From contig CAWAED010000003.1 of NCBI GenBank assembly GCA_963781105.1, positions 1,010,879-1,074,878 on the forward strand: a stretch of DNA of 64,000 nucleotides. Direction: 5' to 3'. Made by a program: the position numbers and the translations under genes. The stretch is from Palsa-295 sp963781105. Lineage in GTDB: Bacteria > Acidobacteriota > Terriglobia > Acidiferrales > UBA7541. Under the pieces are notes generated by a model that was not told the origin of the DNA, made no database searches, and was given only the letters and a program-made list of their open reading frames with translations. This document shows, piece after piece, positions 18,234 through 27,452 of the stretch. Each line of letters opens with the position of its first letter. Positions within the stretch are counted from its first letter, which is position 1.

Positions 18234-19292
18234 ATGACTTCCGCAGAGAACCGCAAAGACCTGTTTTTGCGTGCCTGCCGCTTCGAGCCCGTGGAGCGCG
18301 TTCCCGTATGGATCATGCGCCAGGCTGGGCGATATCTCCCCGAGTACCAGGCGGTGCGGAAGAACTATTCGTTTTTGGAGATATGCAAGACGCCGGAAGT
18401 CGCGGCCGAGGTTTCGCTACAGCCGTTTCGGATTTTGGGCGTGGATGCCGTGATCGTCTTTTCCGATATTTTGATCGTGGCGGAGGCGATGGGGTTGCCG
18501 CTGGCTGTGCCGGATTCGGGGCCGGTGCTTTCGAATCCGGTGCGCGATTTGGCGGCGGTGCGCCGCTTGCGCGATTTTGACCCAGCCAACGACACGAGAT
18601 TTGTCGGCGACGCGATTCGCGCCATCTGCAAAGAGGTTGGCCCGGACGTGCCGGTGATCGGCTTCGCCGCAGCGCCGTGGACGCTCGCTTGTTACATGAT
18701 CGAGGGCCAGACTCGCGGCGACATTTCGCGCGCGAAGCAGATGTTACGTGCGCACCCGGAGATCGTCCGGGAACTGCTGGAGTGCATCGCGCGCGCTACG
18801 GCGGAATATCTAAAATCGCAGATTGCGGCGGGCGCGGCCGTGATTCAACTGTTCGATACCTGGGCAGGAGAACTGAGTCGAACGGAGTATGATGCATTCG
18901 AGCTGCCCGCGACAAAGCTGGTGTACGAGTCGGTCGGGCATTCGAACGTACCGAAGATTTTGTACGCCAAAGGCTCCGCGCACTTATTGGAGGGTCTCGC
19001 GCAATCCGGCGCGGATGTCGTGAGCGTGGACTGGCGTACGGACCTAGCGGAGGCTCGCCGCGCCCTTGGCCGCAAGATCGCGTTGCAAGGCAACGTGGAC
19101 CCAACGATCTTGCTCGGTCCGGAGGCGCCAGTTCGTGAAGCGGCCCAAGCCGCCGTCGAACAGACCGGCGGCCTCGGCCATATTTTGAATTTGGGCCACG
19201 GAATCTTGCCGACGACTCCTGTGTCCAACGCGAAGGCGTTTGTGGACGCGGGCAAAGCGGCCCGAGTGCCGGCCCGCGCGGGGATTAGCTGA
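18234..19292 (+). CDS. hemE: Uroporphyrinogen decarboxylase
   Basis: A 352-residue enzyme removing four acetate carboxyls from uroporphyrinogen III to give coproporphyrinogen III. The signature PVWIMRQAGRYLPEY at residues 23-37 provides the substrate arginines; GFAAAPWTLACYMIEG and the C-terminal GNLGHGI-type segment (LNLGHGILPTTPV) are also present. ATG 18234 has TTGGAG just upstream; an in-frame TTG nine bases earlier overlaps that site and is not used. First gene of the plus-strand hem operon, divergent from the ccsA-led operon with about 145 bases between, so both halves of the pathway could share control there. Confidence 0.96.
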   Translation: MTSAENRKDLFLRACRFEPVERVPVWIMRQAGRYLPEYQAVRKNYSFLEICKTPEVAAEVSLQPFRILGVDAVIVFSDILIVAEAMGLPLAVPDSGPVLSNPVRDLAAVRRLRDFDPANDTRFVGDAIRAICKEVGPDVPVIGFAAAPWTLACYMIEGQTRGDISRAKQMLRAHPEIVRELLECIARATAEYLKSQIAAGAAVIQLFDTWAGELSRTEYDAFELPATKLVYESVGHSNVPKILYAKGSAHLLEGLAQSGADVVSVDWRTDLAEARRALGRKIALQGNVDPTILLGPEAPVREAAQAAVEQTGGLGHILNLGHGILPTTPVSNAKAFVDAGKAARVPARAGIS

Positions 19293-19317
19293 ACACGCAC
19301 GCTTGAAAGAACAACGT

Positions 19318-20730
19318 ATGGCAGATGCAACGATGAAATCGACTGAAAAATTCGAGATCGGCCAACTTCCCGACGCCACGCTCGAAAAATACAACCGTCC
19401 CGGCCCCCGTTACACAAGTTATCCGACGGCACCCGTGTGGAAAGACGATTTCGGCCCCGACGATCTCGAATCGTACTACGCGCGCGCGGAATCCGCCGCG
19501 ACGCCGGTTTCGCTCTATATGCATATCCCCTTCTGCGAAAGCCTGTGCCTGTTTTGCGCGTGCACCGTTTCGATTCAAAAAGACAAGAAAGTCGCAATCC
19601 CCTACCTGGACGCCCTGAAGCGCGAGATTGACCACGTCGGTCACCACGTTTCAAAAAAGCGCCCGGTGATTCAATTTCATTGGGGCGGCGGCACGCCCAC
19701 GTATTTGACTCCCGCGCAAATGGAAGACCTTTTCGGCTACACGCGCGAGCGGTTTTCGTTTTCGCCCGACGCCGAGATCGGAATTGAAATTGACCCGCGC
19801 GTGACGAATCGCGAACATCTGGAAACTTTGCGCCGCCTGGGATTCAACCGCCTCAGCATGGGCATTCAAGACTTCCAGCCGAAGGTGCAGGAAACCATTC
19901 ATCGCGTGCAACCTTACGAACTGACGCGCGATCTGATTCTGGCCGCGCGCGAACTGGGTTTCGAAAGCCTGAATGTTGACCTGATCTACGGGCTTCCTCA
20001 TCAGACCGCCGAAAGTTTCAAGGACACGATTGACCGCACGCTGACGCTGGTGCCCGATCGCGTGGCGATGTTCAGCTATGCGCACGTGCCCTGGCTGAAG
20101 AAGCAGCAAGGCTCGTTTCAGATGTACCTGCCAGAGGGCATGGAAAAATTCCGCATTTTCCGCGCGGGCCTCGAACGTTTTCTCGATGCCGGATACCTCT
20201 ACATCGGCATGGATCATTTCGCGCTTCCCGGCGACGAACTGGCAATTGCGCAGCAGAACCGGACTCTGCACCGAAATTTTCAGGGCTATACGACGAAGGC
20301 GGGCGCGGACCTTTACGGGATGGGCGTGAGCGCGATCAGCTCGATCGGCGAGGCCTACGCACAGAATCGCCGCGAGGTTCCGGCGTACCAGGACACCGTG
20401 GGCACGCGCGGAATTGCCACGATGCGCGGCTACCGGCTCTCGCAGGACGACGTGCTGCGCCGCGCCGTGATTGGCAGGTTGCTCTGCCACACCGTGATTC
20501 CCAAACACGAGGTGGAACAGCAATTCGGAATATCATTCGACGAATATTTCGCGCCCGAGCTGCAGCGCCTGGAAGAAGCACGCGATGAAGGCCTCGTTGC
20601 ACTCGATTCCGCTGAAATCCGAGTCACACCGCTCGGCCGGATCTTCATCCGCAACGTCGCCATGACATTCGATCGTTACCTCCACGAACAACAAATGGAC
20701 AAGCGCCCACTTTTCTCGAAAACGCTCTGA
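19318..20730 (+). CDS. hemN: Oxygen-independent coproporphyrinogen III oxidase (radical SAM)
   Basis: A 470-residue radical SAM enzyme converting coproporphyrinogen III to protoporphyrinogen IX without oxygen. The iron-sulfur cysteines are Cys73, Cys77 and Cys80 with the HemN-typical extra Cys82 (HIPFCESLCLFCAC). That fourth cysteine and the N-terminal GPRYTSYPTAP argue for true HemN rather than the HemW heme chaperone. Other blocks are FHWGGGTPTYL, SMGIQDF and NVDLIYGLPHQT. I start at ATG 19318; the frame is open further upstream but only over hemE. It follows hemE by 25 bases. Confidence 0.95.
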   Translation: MADATMKSTEKFEIGQLPDATLEKYNRPGPRYTSYPTAPVWKDDFGPDDLESYYARAESAATPVSLYMHIPFCESLCLFCACTVSIQKDKKVAIPYLDALKREIDHVGHHVSKKRPVIQFHWGGGTPTYLTPAQMEDLFGYTRERFSFSPDAEIGIEIDPRVTNREHLETLRRLGFNRLSMGIQDFQPKVQETIHRVQPYELTRDLILAARELGFESLNVDLIYGLPHQTAESFKDTIDRTLTLVPDRVAMFSYAHVPWLKKQQGSFQMYLPEGMEKFRIFRAGLERFLDAGYLYIGMDHFALPGDELAIAQQNRTLHRNFQGYTTKAGADLYGMGVSAISSIGEAYAQNRREVPAYQDTVGTRGIATMRGYRLSQDDVLRRAVIGRLLCHTVIPKHEVEQQFGISFDEYFAPELQRLEEARDEGLVALDSAEIRVTPLGRIFIRNVAMTFDRYLHEQQMDKRPLFSKTL

Positions 20731-20740
20731 CCGTACGTAC

Positions 20741-22120
20741 ATGAGTAATCCCACACGAGTAGCGGTGATTGGCGCGGGAATCTCCGGCCTGGCCTGCGCG
20801 TACCGGTTGCAGCAATCGGGCGTGGACGTTGCGCTGGTGGAAGCATCCGACCATGCCGGAGGCCTGATCGGTACCGTTGAAAAGGGAGGCGCTCTCTTTG
20901 AGACTGGCCCGCAGAGTTTTCAAGGCACGGACGCGCTGCTCGACATGATTCGCGAACTCGGCATCGAAGGCGAGCTGCAAAAAGCCGATCCGCGCGCGCC
21001 GCGTTACGTTTATCTGCACGGCCACCTCCGCAAAATTCCCATGTCGCCGCAGGCTCTGCTCACTTCTTCCCTCCTCGGTCCCGGCTCACGCTGGAAAATC
21101 GCAACGGAAGCTTTCAAGCGCAGCAAACCGCTCAGCGAAGAGGAAACAGTGGCAAGCTTCGTGCGCCGCAAATTCGGCCACGAAATTCTGGAATATCTCG
21201 TAGCGCCATTCGTCTCTGGAGTCTACGCAGGCGACCCGGAACAATTGAGTCTGAAAGCTGCGTTCCCGACGCTGGATGAATGGGAACGCGAATACGGCAG
21301 CGTGTTGCGCGGCGCGATGAAATCGCGGCCGGCGAAGGCGAAAGGCGGCGCGGCGCCTGCGCTTTGTTCGTTTCGGCATGGTGTGGCGAGGTTGCCTGGA
21401 GCGATGGCCGCCAAGCTCGGCGAGCGTCTGCAAACTGGCACGACAGTGCTCGATATTCAGCGTGACGCCAGTTCTGGCGGCGGTGGCTATGCAATTCGCG
21501 CGCTCCGGCAGGGCCAGGAGCAGCACGCATTTGTGAACGCAGTGGTGATCGCGACGCCGGCTTACGCCGCGGGGGCGCTGCTAGGTTCACTATCCGCGGA
21601 CGCGCCGCGCGTTCTGTGCGGCATTCCGTACGCGCCCGTCGCGGTCGTCGCAGCAAACTATTACCGGCAACGGGTCGGCGATCCGTTGGAGGGCTTTGGA
21701 TTCCTGGTCCCGCGCGGCCAAAAGGTCCGCACTCTCGGCACAGTCTGGAATTCCTCACTTTTCCCCGGACGCGCAACCAGCGGCACGGTGACGATGACGA
21801 GCTTCATCGGCGGCGCCACCGACGTGGAAATCGTGCAGCATTCCGAGCAAGAAATCGCGCGAATCGTTCAAGACGAAAACGCCCGCATTCTGGGCATCAC
21901 CGGGCCGCCGATCGAATCGGCCGTCTGGGGCTATACACGCGCGCTGCCGCAGTATAATTTAGGCCACGGGCATATCGTCGAGGCCATCCGCGATTCGGAA
22001 CGCCAAATCCCGGGGCTATTTTTCGCTGGAAATTATCTGGAAGGCCCCGCGATTGGGAAATGCGTGGAAAACGGATTTCACGCAGCAGAAGCAGCCACCA
22101 AATATTTGCAAGCGCGTTAA
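20741..22120 (+). CDS. hemG: Protoporphyrinogen oxidase (HemY-type flavoprotein)
   Basis: A 459-residue FAD enzyme oxidising protoporphyrinogen IX to protoporphyrin IX. The N-terminus has the dinucleotide motif RVAVIGAGISGLACAYRL, then LVEASDHAGGLI and GPQSFQGT; the substrate domain carries FVRRKFGHEILEYLVAPFVSGVYAGDP, typical of PPOX; the C-terminus has the second FAD contact (LFFAGNYLEGPAIGKCVENG). It belongs to the oxygen-using HemY/HemG(PPOX) class, so the pathway mixes an oxygen-independent HemN with an oxygen-dependent last oxidase. It starts 10 bases after hemN. Confidence 0.93.
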   Translation: MSNPTRVAVIGAGISGLACAYRLQQSGVDVALVEASDHAGGLIGTVEKGGALFETGPQSFQGTDALLDMIRELGIEGELQKADPRAPRYVYLHGHLRKIPMSPQALLTSSLLGPGSRWKIATEAFKRSKPLSEEETVASFVRRKFGHEILEYLVAPFVSGVYAGDPEQLSLKAAFPTLDEWEREYGSVLRGAMKSRPAKAKGGAAPALCSFRHGVARLPGAMAAKLGERLQTGTTVLDIQRDASSGGGGYAIRALRQGQEQHAFVNAVVIATPAYAAGALLGSLSADAPRVLCGIPYAPVAVVAANYYRQRVGDPLEGFGFLVPRGQKVRTLGTVWNSSLFPGRATSGTVTMTSFIGGATDVEIVQHSEQEIARIVQDENARILGITGPPIESAVWGYTRALPQYNLGHGHIVEAIRDSERQIPGLFFAGNYLEGPAIGKCVENGFHAAEAATKYLQAR

Positions 22121-22141
22121 AATGCCCGCCGTTACTAGCGC

Positions 22142-22687
22142 CTACTTATCCGAGAACGGCAACTTGTGGCGCATTTGCAACCGCACACGACGGCGTTCTC
22201 CCGCTTCACGATAGCGCCGGCGTTCATCTTCAGTCTCCAAAATCAGCGGCGGGACAGCATGCGGCTGGTGATTGAGATCCAGGGCGACGAACGTAACGTA
22301 CGCCGTGCTAGTGTGCCGCCGCTCGCCAGTCAAAATATTTTCCGCGAAAACCTTCACGCCCACTTCCATCGAGGTGTTGAACACGCGGTTTACGCTGGAC
22401 TTCAGCACGATCCATTCACCCACGCGAATCGGAAAACGAAAATCGAGATAATCCACCGAGGCAGTGACGACATGGCTATTCGAATGCCGGTTGGCCGCCA
22501 GCGCGCCGGCAATATCAATCAGGTGCATCACGCGCCCTCCCAGCATGTTGCCCAACAAATTCGCGTCGTTCGGTAGAACGATCTCAACGATCTCGGAAGT
22601 GGACGCCTTCACCGGCTTACCCGGCAAAGCGGTGGCGGAATCGCTTGCCGCCGCAGCCTTCGCGACTGATTTTTTCATCTTGGCCAT
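22142..22687 (-). CDS. Acyl-CoA thioesterase, hotdog fold (YciA/BACH type)
   Basis: A 181-residue protein with one hotdog domain from about residue 30. Family features are NLLGNMLGGRVMHLIDIAGALAA, in which the aspartate of the helix is the likely catalytic residue, then VVTASVDYLDFRFPIRVGE and TSTAYVTFVALD. The N-terminal 30 residues are Lys/Ala-rich and variable. Such enzymes hydrolyse medium- and long-chain acyl-CoA in the cytoplasm. It converges on hemG with 21 bases between stops and is not part of the hem operon. Confidence 0.88.
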   Translation of the reverse strand: MAKMKKSVAKAAAASDSATALPGKPVKASTSEIVEIVLPNDANLLGNMLGGRVMHLIDIAGALAANRHSNSHVVTASVDYLDFRFPIRVGEWIVLKSSVNRVFNTSMEVGVKVFAENILTGERRHTSTAYVTFVALDLNHQPHAVPPLILETEDERRRYREAGERRRVRLQMRHKLPFSDK

Positions 22688-22738
22688 GTGCTCGATGCAT
22701 TCTCCGCGTGGGATTCAAATCTTGAACAAACCGTGCGC

Positions 22739-22767
22739 TTGGCGCGCAACCTCAAGCCCGCTATAAT
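22739..22767 (+). promoter_or_regulatory. Sigma-70 promoter of the TPR-protein gene
   Basis: TTGGCG (22739-22744) and perfect TATAAT (22762-22767) are 17 bases apart. The predicted transcript start near 22774 leaves only about 9 bases before ATG 22783, so the mRNA would have an unusually short leader with at most the GAG of TTCGAGCCT as a ribosome contact. Confidence 0.7.
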
Positions 22768-22782
22768 ACGCGCTTCGAGCCT

Positions 22783-23106
22783 ATGACCCAAACGCAGAAG
22801 TCGCGACGCGAAGTTCTGGAACAGTTTGTAGCTGAAAAACCAGCCGACGCATTTGCTCGTTACGGCCTTGCGCTCGAATGCATGAAAGTCGGCGACAACG
22901 ACGCTGCCACGAACCATTTTGAAAAGTTGCTCGAAGCGAATCCCGCCTACGTCGCCGGATATTTTCAATTCGGGCAGCACTTATCTCGAATCGGAAAGCT
23001 GGAACAAGCGCGCAAGCTGCTGTCCGATGGTATTCTGGTCGCTCAGAGGGCGGGAGACATGCACGCGCGGGATGAAATGCAAGCAGCGCTGGCGTTGATG
23101 CGCTAG
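22783..23106 (+). CDS. Small TPR-repeat protein
   Basis: A 107-residue helical protein made of about three tetratricopeptide units: residues about 10-35 (EQFVAEKPADAFARYGLALE), 38-70 (GDNDAATNHFEKLLEANPAY) and 72-104 (FQFGQHLSRIGKLEQARKLL). The pattern of small residues at the helix crossings (A/G at positions 8 and 20, P near 32) fits TPR. It has no signal peptide, so it is a cytoplasmic adaptor of unknown partner. It has its own promoter and is followed 35 bases later by the Lon-domain gene. Confidence 0.8.
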   Translation: MTQTQKSRREVLEQFVAEKPADAFARYGLALECMKVGDNDAATNHFEKLLEANPAYVAGYFQFGQHLSRIGKLEQARKLLSDGILVAQRAGDMHARDEMQAALALMR

Positions 23107-23141
23107 TTTCAGGTAAGTTCCAAGAGTGGTAGTTGAAAGTC

Positions 23142-23774
23142 ATGAGAGCCAACCGCATTCCGCTTTTTCCCCTGAACGTCGTGCTTTTCCCGGGCGCCAA
23201 TCTCCCTCTGCACATATTCGAGCAGCGTTATAAGGTGATGATCGGCCAGTGCCTGCGCGACAACCGTGAGTTCGGAGTCGTTCTGGTAAGCGAGAAGGGT
23301 GTCGCCGCGCTCGGCTGCACCGCTGCGATCACGCGGAAGATCAGAGACTATCCTGACGGTCGGATGGATATTCTGACGCAGGGGCGGGCTGTGTTCCGCG
23401 CATTGCAATTGCTGCGAGAGAAGGATTATCACGAAGCGATCGTCGAATATCCCACGGATCCCGCAGCGCCATTGCATGAATCCATAGACGACTGCGAAGA
23501 GGCGGGGCTCCTGGCGCTCTTCCAGGAATGTCACTCGCTGATTCACGGCCAGATGTGGGTGACCACCGGCAAACAGCCGCTGTGGCCGCTTTCCTATCAG
23601 CTAGCCGCGCGGCTGCCGATCGAGCTCGACGAAAAACAGGCGCTGCTGGAAATCCGCTCGGAATCGCAACGCCAGGATTTTTTGATCCAGTGGATGAACG
23701 ACCTGCTCACGCGCGTCGAACCGCAACAGAAAACACGGCGCCGCGCCGCGGGCAACGGCCACACCCTGAATTAG
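23142..23774 (+). CDS. Lon protease substrate-binding domain protein
   Basis: A 210-residue protein consisting of the N-terminal (LAN) domain of Lon without its ATPase or protease parts. It starts with the family block RIPLFPLNVVLFPGANLPLHIFEQRYKVMI in two runs, then GCTAAITRKIRDYPDGRMDI, and ends with helices (DEKQALLEIRSESQRQDFL). Stand-alone LON-domain proteins are common and their role is unclear. I use ATG 23142; a TTG three codons earlier has a better ribosome site (AAGAG six bases upstream) and could be the true start. Spaced closely after the TPR gene. Confidence 0.85.
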   Translation: MRANRIPLFPLNVVLFPGANLPLHIFEQRYKVMIGQCLRDNREFGVVLVSEKGVAALGCTAAITRKIRDYPDGRMDILTQGRAVFRALQLLREKDYHEAIVEYPTDPAAPLHESIDDCEEAGLLALFQECHSLIHGQMWVTTGKQPLWPLSYQLAARLPIELDEKQALLEIRSESQRQDFLIQWMNDLLTRVEPQQKTRRRAAGNGHTLN

Positions 23775-23892
23775 CCTATCCAAGCCATCCAAAACGCCAT
23801 CGAAACGAAAGTATCGCCGTAGCCTCCCTTCCTTTATAATGGGCGCAGACGCTCGAAACGAGCGTTGCTTCTTCCGTGAAACTGAGGCCCTC

Positions 23893-25380
23893 ATGAATTC
23901 ACTGCCGAAAAGCCTGGGTGAACTTCGCCGCAGTCAGTGGTCCGAAGAAAGAATCGCGCGCCGATCAGTCCGCCAGGAATTGCGTGAGAATCTGATGTGC
24001 AAGATGGAGAAGGGCGAAGCGCTCTTTTCCGGCGTGCACGGCTACGACGACACCGTGCTGCCGCAGATCATCAACGCGATTCTCTCGCGGCACCATTTTA
24101 TTTTGCTCGGGCTGCGCGGACAGGCGAAATCACGAATATTGCGTGGCCTCGTGGGATTCATGGACCAGCAAATCCCGGTGGTGGAAGGCTGCGAGATTCA
24201 CGATAACCCTTATGCGCCGCTTTGCCGCCTATGCCGAGAACGAATTGCCGCGGAAGGTGACGCTACGCCGATTGCGTGGCTCTCGCGCGACCACCGTTAC
24301 GTGGAGAAACTCGCTACGCCAGACGTGACGATCGCAGACATGATTGGAGACGTGGACCCGATCAAGGCGGCGCGCAGCGGGAAAAACCTCTCCGATGAAT
24401 TGACGATTCACTACGGTCTGCTGCCTCGCGCCAATCGTGGGATTTTCGCGATCAACGAGTTGCCGGACCTCGCGGGAAAAATTCAGGTCGGCTTGTTCAA
24501 CATCATGCAGGAAGGCGACGTGCAGATTAAGGGCTATCCGGTGCGCCTGGCGCTGGACGTCCTGCTGGTATTCACCGCCAACCCGGAAGATTACACGGCG
24601 CGCGGCAAGATTATTACGCCGCTGAAGGACCGCATCGGCTCGGAAATTCGCACGCATTATCCGGCCACTGTCGCGGAAGGCATGTCCATCACGTCGCAGG
24701 AATCGTGGACCGAGCGCGACAACAAGAAGCGCGTGGAAATGCCACAGTACATCCGCGAGATTGTGGAAGAAGTGGCATTCCAGGCGCGCGAAGATAAGCG
24801 CGTGGACCGGCGCTCCGGCGTGAGCCAGCGGCTTCCGATCAGCGCGCTCGAAAACGTGCTGAGCAGCGCCGAACAACGCGCAGTGCGCAGCCGCGATTCC
24901 GCCGTGGTAGCGCGCGTCGCGGATATTTATGCCGCAATTCCCTCCATGACCGGCAAGTTCGAACTGGAATATGAAGGCGAGCTGCGGGGCGCCGAAAATA
25001 TCGCCCGCGAACTGATTCGCGCGGCTATTGGAAAGACGTACACCCAATATCTCACTGGCGCGAACATGCAGCCAGTGATCCAGTGGTTCGAACTGGGCGG
25101 CGAATTGAAAATTCCCGCGAACGCGTCCAGTTCCGAAGTGATGGCGCAGCTGAAGAAAATCCAGGGGCTTTTCGACAATTTGAGCGTGCTCGAGGTCAGC
25201 CAGAAGGACGACGCGGGAATCGTGGCGAGCGCAGCGGAATTCATACTCGAAGGCCTGTGGGCGCACAAGCGCATCAATCGCAGCGAGGAACGCGGTTATT
25301 TTGCCGATGCGCGCAAGACTCCCGAGCCACGCGATCCGCGTGAACCATCGGGCCGCGTGCCGCGGCGGCAGTTCAACTGA
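23893..25380 (+). CDS. MoxR/BchI-like AAA+ ATPase
   Basis: A 495-residue AAA+ ATPase related to MoxR and magnesium chelatase subunit I. Walker A is GLRGQAKS (residues 73-80), Walker B is in GIFAINELPDLAG, sensor 1 is in LLVFTANPEDY, and an arginine-finger region follows in PLKDRIGSEIRTHYP. Between Walker A and B sits an insert with cysteines at 100, 111 and 114 (CEIHDNPYAPLCRLC), a possible metal site not found in classical MoxR. I start at 23893: an earlier ATG at 23839 lies inside a TATAAT sequence. A von Willebrand partner gene follows after 43 bases, as usual for MoxR systems. Confidence 0.85.
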   Translation: MNSLPKSLGELRRSQWSEERIARRSVRQELRENLMCKMEKGEALFSGVHGYDDTVLPQIINAILSRHHFILLGLRGQAKSRILRGLVGFMDQQIPVVEGCEIHDNPYAPLCRLCRERIAAEGDATPIAWLSRDHRYVEKLATPDVTIADMIGDVDPIKAARSGKNLSDELTIHYGLLPRANRGIFAINELPDLAGKIQVGLFNIMQEGDVQIKGYPVRLALDVLLVFTANPEDYTARGKIITPLKDRIGSEIRTHYPATVAEGMSITSQESWTERDNKKRVEMPQYIREIVEEVAFQAREDKRVDRRSGVSQRLPISALENVLSSAEQRAVRSRDSAVVARVADIYAAIPSMTGKFELEYEGELRGAENIARELIRAAIGKTYTQYLTGANMQPVIQWFELGGELKIPANASSSEVMAQLKKIQGLFDNLSVLEVSQKDDAGIVASAAEFILEGLWAHKRINRSEERGYFADARKTPEPRDPREPSGRVPRRQFN

Positions 25381-25423
25381 CGGGATTCGAAGGAAGAGCT
25401 CCAGATAGAGCTGTAGGGACCCC

Positions 25424-26698
25424 ATGAAATACACAAAGTATTCAAAATACGCTCCCAACGCTGCGGATGATATTGACCTGCAAGAACTGATGAGCAGGCT
25501 TTCGGATTTCCTGCTGCAAAGCGGCTTCGAATCACAGTTCGGAATCTACGAAATGGATTCGGAGCGTTCCCGCGAACAGATGATGGAAGAGCTGCGCGAA
25601 GCCATCCTGCGCGCGCTGCAAGAGGGCGATCTGCTTCCGCCGGAGTTGATGGAGCAGATGCTCCAGAACCCGGATCTCGCGCAGAACCAGGAATTGCGCG
25701 ACATCGTAAATCAAATCATCCAACGCATGGAAAACGAAGGATTCATTTCGCGTCCGGATCAACCCGCGCAAGTGACGCCGCCTCCCTCGCAAACTCCCGG
25801 CGGCCAAGTGGGCGAGGCGCAACCGAACATGGAAGCGCGCTTTGAGATCACGGACAAGGCGCTCGATTTTCTGGGATTCAAGACGCTCAAGGATTTGCTG
25901 GCATCGCTCGGCAAGAGCAGCTTCGGCCGCCACGACACGCGCGACCTAGCGACCGGCGTCGAATCCGGAGGCACCTCTAAGCATTACGAATTCGGCGACA
26001 CGCTGAATATGGATATCAGCGGAACGCTTTTCAACGCCGTGCAGCGCAACGGCGCGCGGATTCCCATCGAACTCGATTATCCCGACCTGATGGTCCATCA
26101 GTGCGAGTATCAAAGCTCCTGCGCCACGGTGCTGATGCTGGACTGCAGCCACAGCATGATTCTTTACGGCGAAGATCGTTTTACGCCTGCGAAACGAGTG
26201 GCGCTGGCGTTGTCGCATTTGATTCGCACGCAATACCCGGGCGATTCGCTGCATTGCGTGCTGTTCCACGATAGCGCCGAGGAAATCCCGCTGGGCAAAC
26301 TCGCGCGCGTGCAGGTCGGTCCTTACTACACGAACACTCGCGAAGGGCTGCGTCTCGCGCAGCGGATTCTCTCGCGTCAGAAAAAAGATATGCGCCAGAT
26401 CGTCATGATCACCGACGGCAAACCTTCGGCATTGACGCTCGAAGATGGGCGCATCTACAAGAACGCCTTTGGCCTTGACCCGTTGGTCGTGACGCAGACG
26501 ATGGAAGAAGTGGCGAAATGCAAGCGCGCGGGCATTTTGATCAATACCTTCATGCTGTCCAGCGATTACAGCCTCGTGCACTTCGTACAGAAAATCACCG
26601 AACTTTGCCGCGGCAAAGCCTACTTCACTACTCCTTACACGCTCGGGCAATATCTCCTGATGGATTACGTCGGCAAGAAGACCCGCAATATCCATTGA
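25424..26698 (+). CDS. von Willebrand factor type A domain protein, partner of the AAA+ ATPase
   Basis: A 424-residue cytoplasmic protein. Residues about 15-110 are helical and acidic with many glutamines; 112-135 is a Pro/Gln linker; the VWA domain spans about 230-420 with a complete metal-ion-dependent adhesion site, DCSHSM at residues 240-245, and VMITDGKPSAL as the later MIDAS strand. MoxR-type ATPases and VWA proteins act in pairs to remodel or metallate client proteins, and magnesium chelatase I and D subunits use the same pairing. No client can be named here. Confidence 0.85.
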   Translation: MKYTKYSKYAPNAADDIDLQELMSRLSDFLLQSGFESQFGIYEMDSERSREQMMEELREAILRALQEGDLLPPELMEQMLQNPDLAQNQELRDIVNQIIQRMENEGFISRPDQPAQVTPPPSQTPGGQVGEAQPNMEARFEITDKALDFLGFKTLKDLLASLGKSSFGRHDTRDLATGVESGGTSKHYEFGDTLNMDISGTLFNAVQRNGARIPIELDYPDLMVHQCEYQSSCATVLMLDCSHSMILYGEDRFTPAKRVALALSHLIRTQYPGDSLHCVLFHDSAEEIPLGKLARVQVGPYYTNTREGLRLAQRILSRQKKDMRQIVMITDGKPSALTLEDGRIYKNAFGLDPLVVTQTMEEVAKCKRAGILINTFMLSSDYSLVHFVQKITELCRGKAYFTTPYTLGQYLLMDYVGKKTRNIH

Positions 26699-26837
26699 TG
26701 TTTCGAGTTTTGGCGCCGTGTTACGTCGCATGATTCTGGCCGCGTCCGTTTGCCCGGCACGTCATCCAATATGTGTGCGCTAGTGTGACCCGATGAGCCT
26801 GAAACGGAGCCTACATGAAATTCTGGGAGGAAATAAA

Positions 26838-27332
26838 ATGGCTGCTCTAGCGGCAGGCACCAAAGCCCCGGCAATTTCGCTGCAAGACATGAACGGTGAA
26901 ACGGTGACGCTCGCGGACGCGTTGAAAAAAGGCCCGGTCGTCGCGGCATTTTTCAAAGTGGCCTGCCCCACGTGCCAATTCGCGGCGCCGTTCCTCGAGC
27001 GGCTCCATGAAACATACAGCGGGCCAAAGTTCACGCTCTGGGGAATTTCCCAGGACGATGCGCGCGATACGCGCGATTTCTTCAAGGAATTTGACGTCGA
27101 GTTCCCTTCCCTTGTAGACGCCGAGGGCTATCCGGTATCCAACCAGTACGGCGTCACCAACGTTCCTACGATCTTCCTGATCTCTCCAGACGGAAAAATC
27201 CAGGTGAGCTCAGTGGGATTTGAAAAGAAGGCTCTGGAGACTATCGCGGCCGAAGCGGCCCGGGCTACAGGCACGCCGCCAAAGGCGCTGTTCAAGCCGA
27301 GCGAAGCGGTGCCAGAACTCAAGCCGGGTTGA
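26838..27332 (+). CDS. Thioredoxin-fold redoxin (peroxiredoxin/TlpA-like)
   Basis: A 164-residue protein with one thioredoxin-like domain. Features are the N-terminal GTKAPAISLQDMNGETVTL typical for AhpC/TSA and TlpA proteins, the active CPTC in FFKVACPTCQFAAPFLERL, the cis-proline strand TNVPTIFLISPDG, and a short C-terminal tail. There is no signal peptide, so it acts in the cytoplasm as a thiol reductase or peroxidase. I start at ATG 26838, which follows GGGAGGA; 15 extra in-frame residues upstream contain that site and are not coding. Confidence 0.87.
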   Translation: MAALAAGTKAPAISLQDMNGETVTLADALKKGPVVAAFFKVACPTCQFAAPFLERLHETYSGPKFTLWGISQDDARDTRDFFKEFDVEFPSLVDAEGYPVSNQYGVTNVPTIFLISPDGKIQVSSVGFEKKALETIAAEAARATGTPPKALFKPSEAVPELKPG

Positions 27333-27452
27333 GGGTCGAAAAACTAGGTTCCGTCGGAACCGAAGACAATCTCCCAACGATAGACGCTAGCGCCCCAACC
27401 GCTCTCTTGGTGTAGAATCGCCGGACGTAATCCATTCGAGAGAGGTGATGGA

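Noticed and set aside
23835..23892. Longer start for the MoxR-like ATPase at ATG 23839
   Set aside because: That ATG overlaps a TATAAT sequence; ATG 23893 with TGAGG upstream matches the conserved start better.
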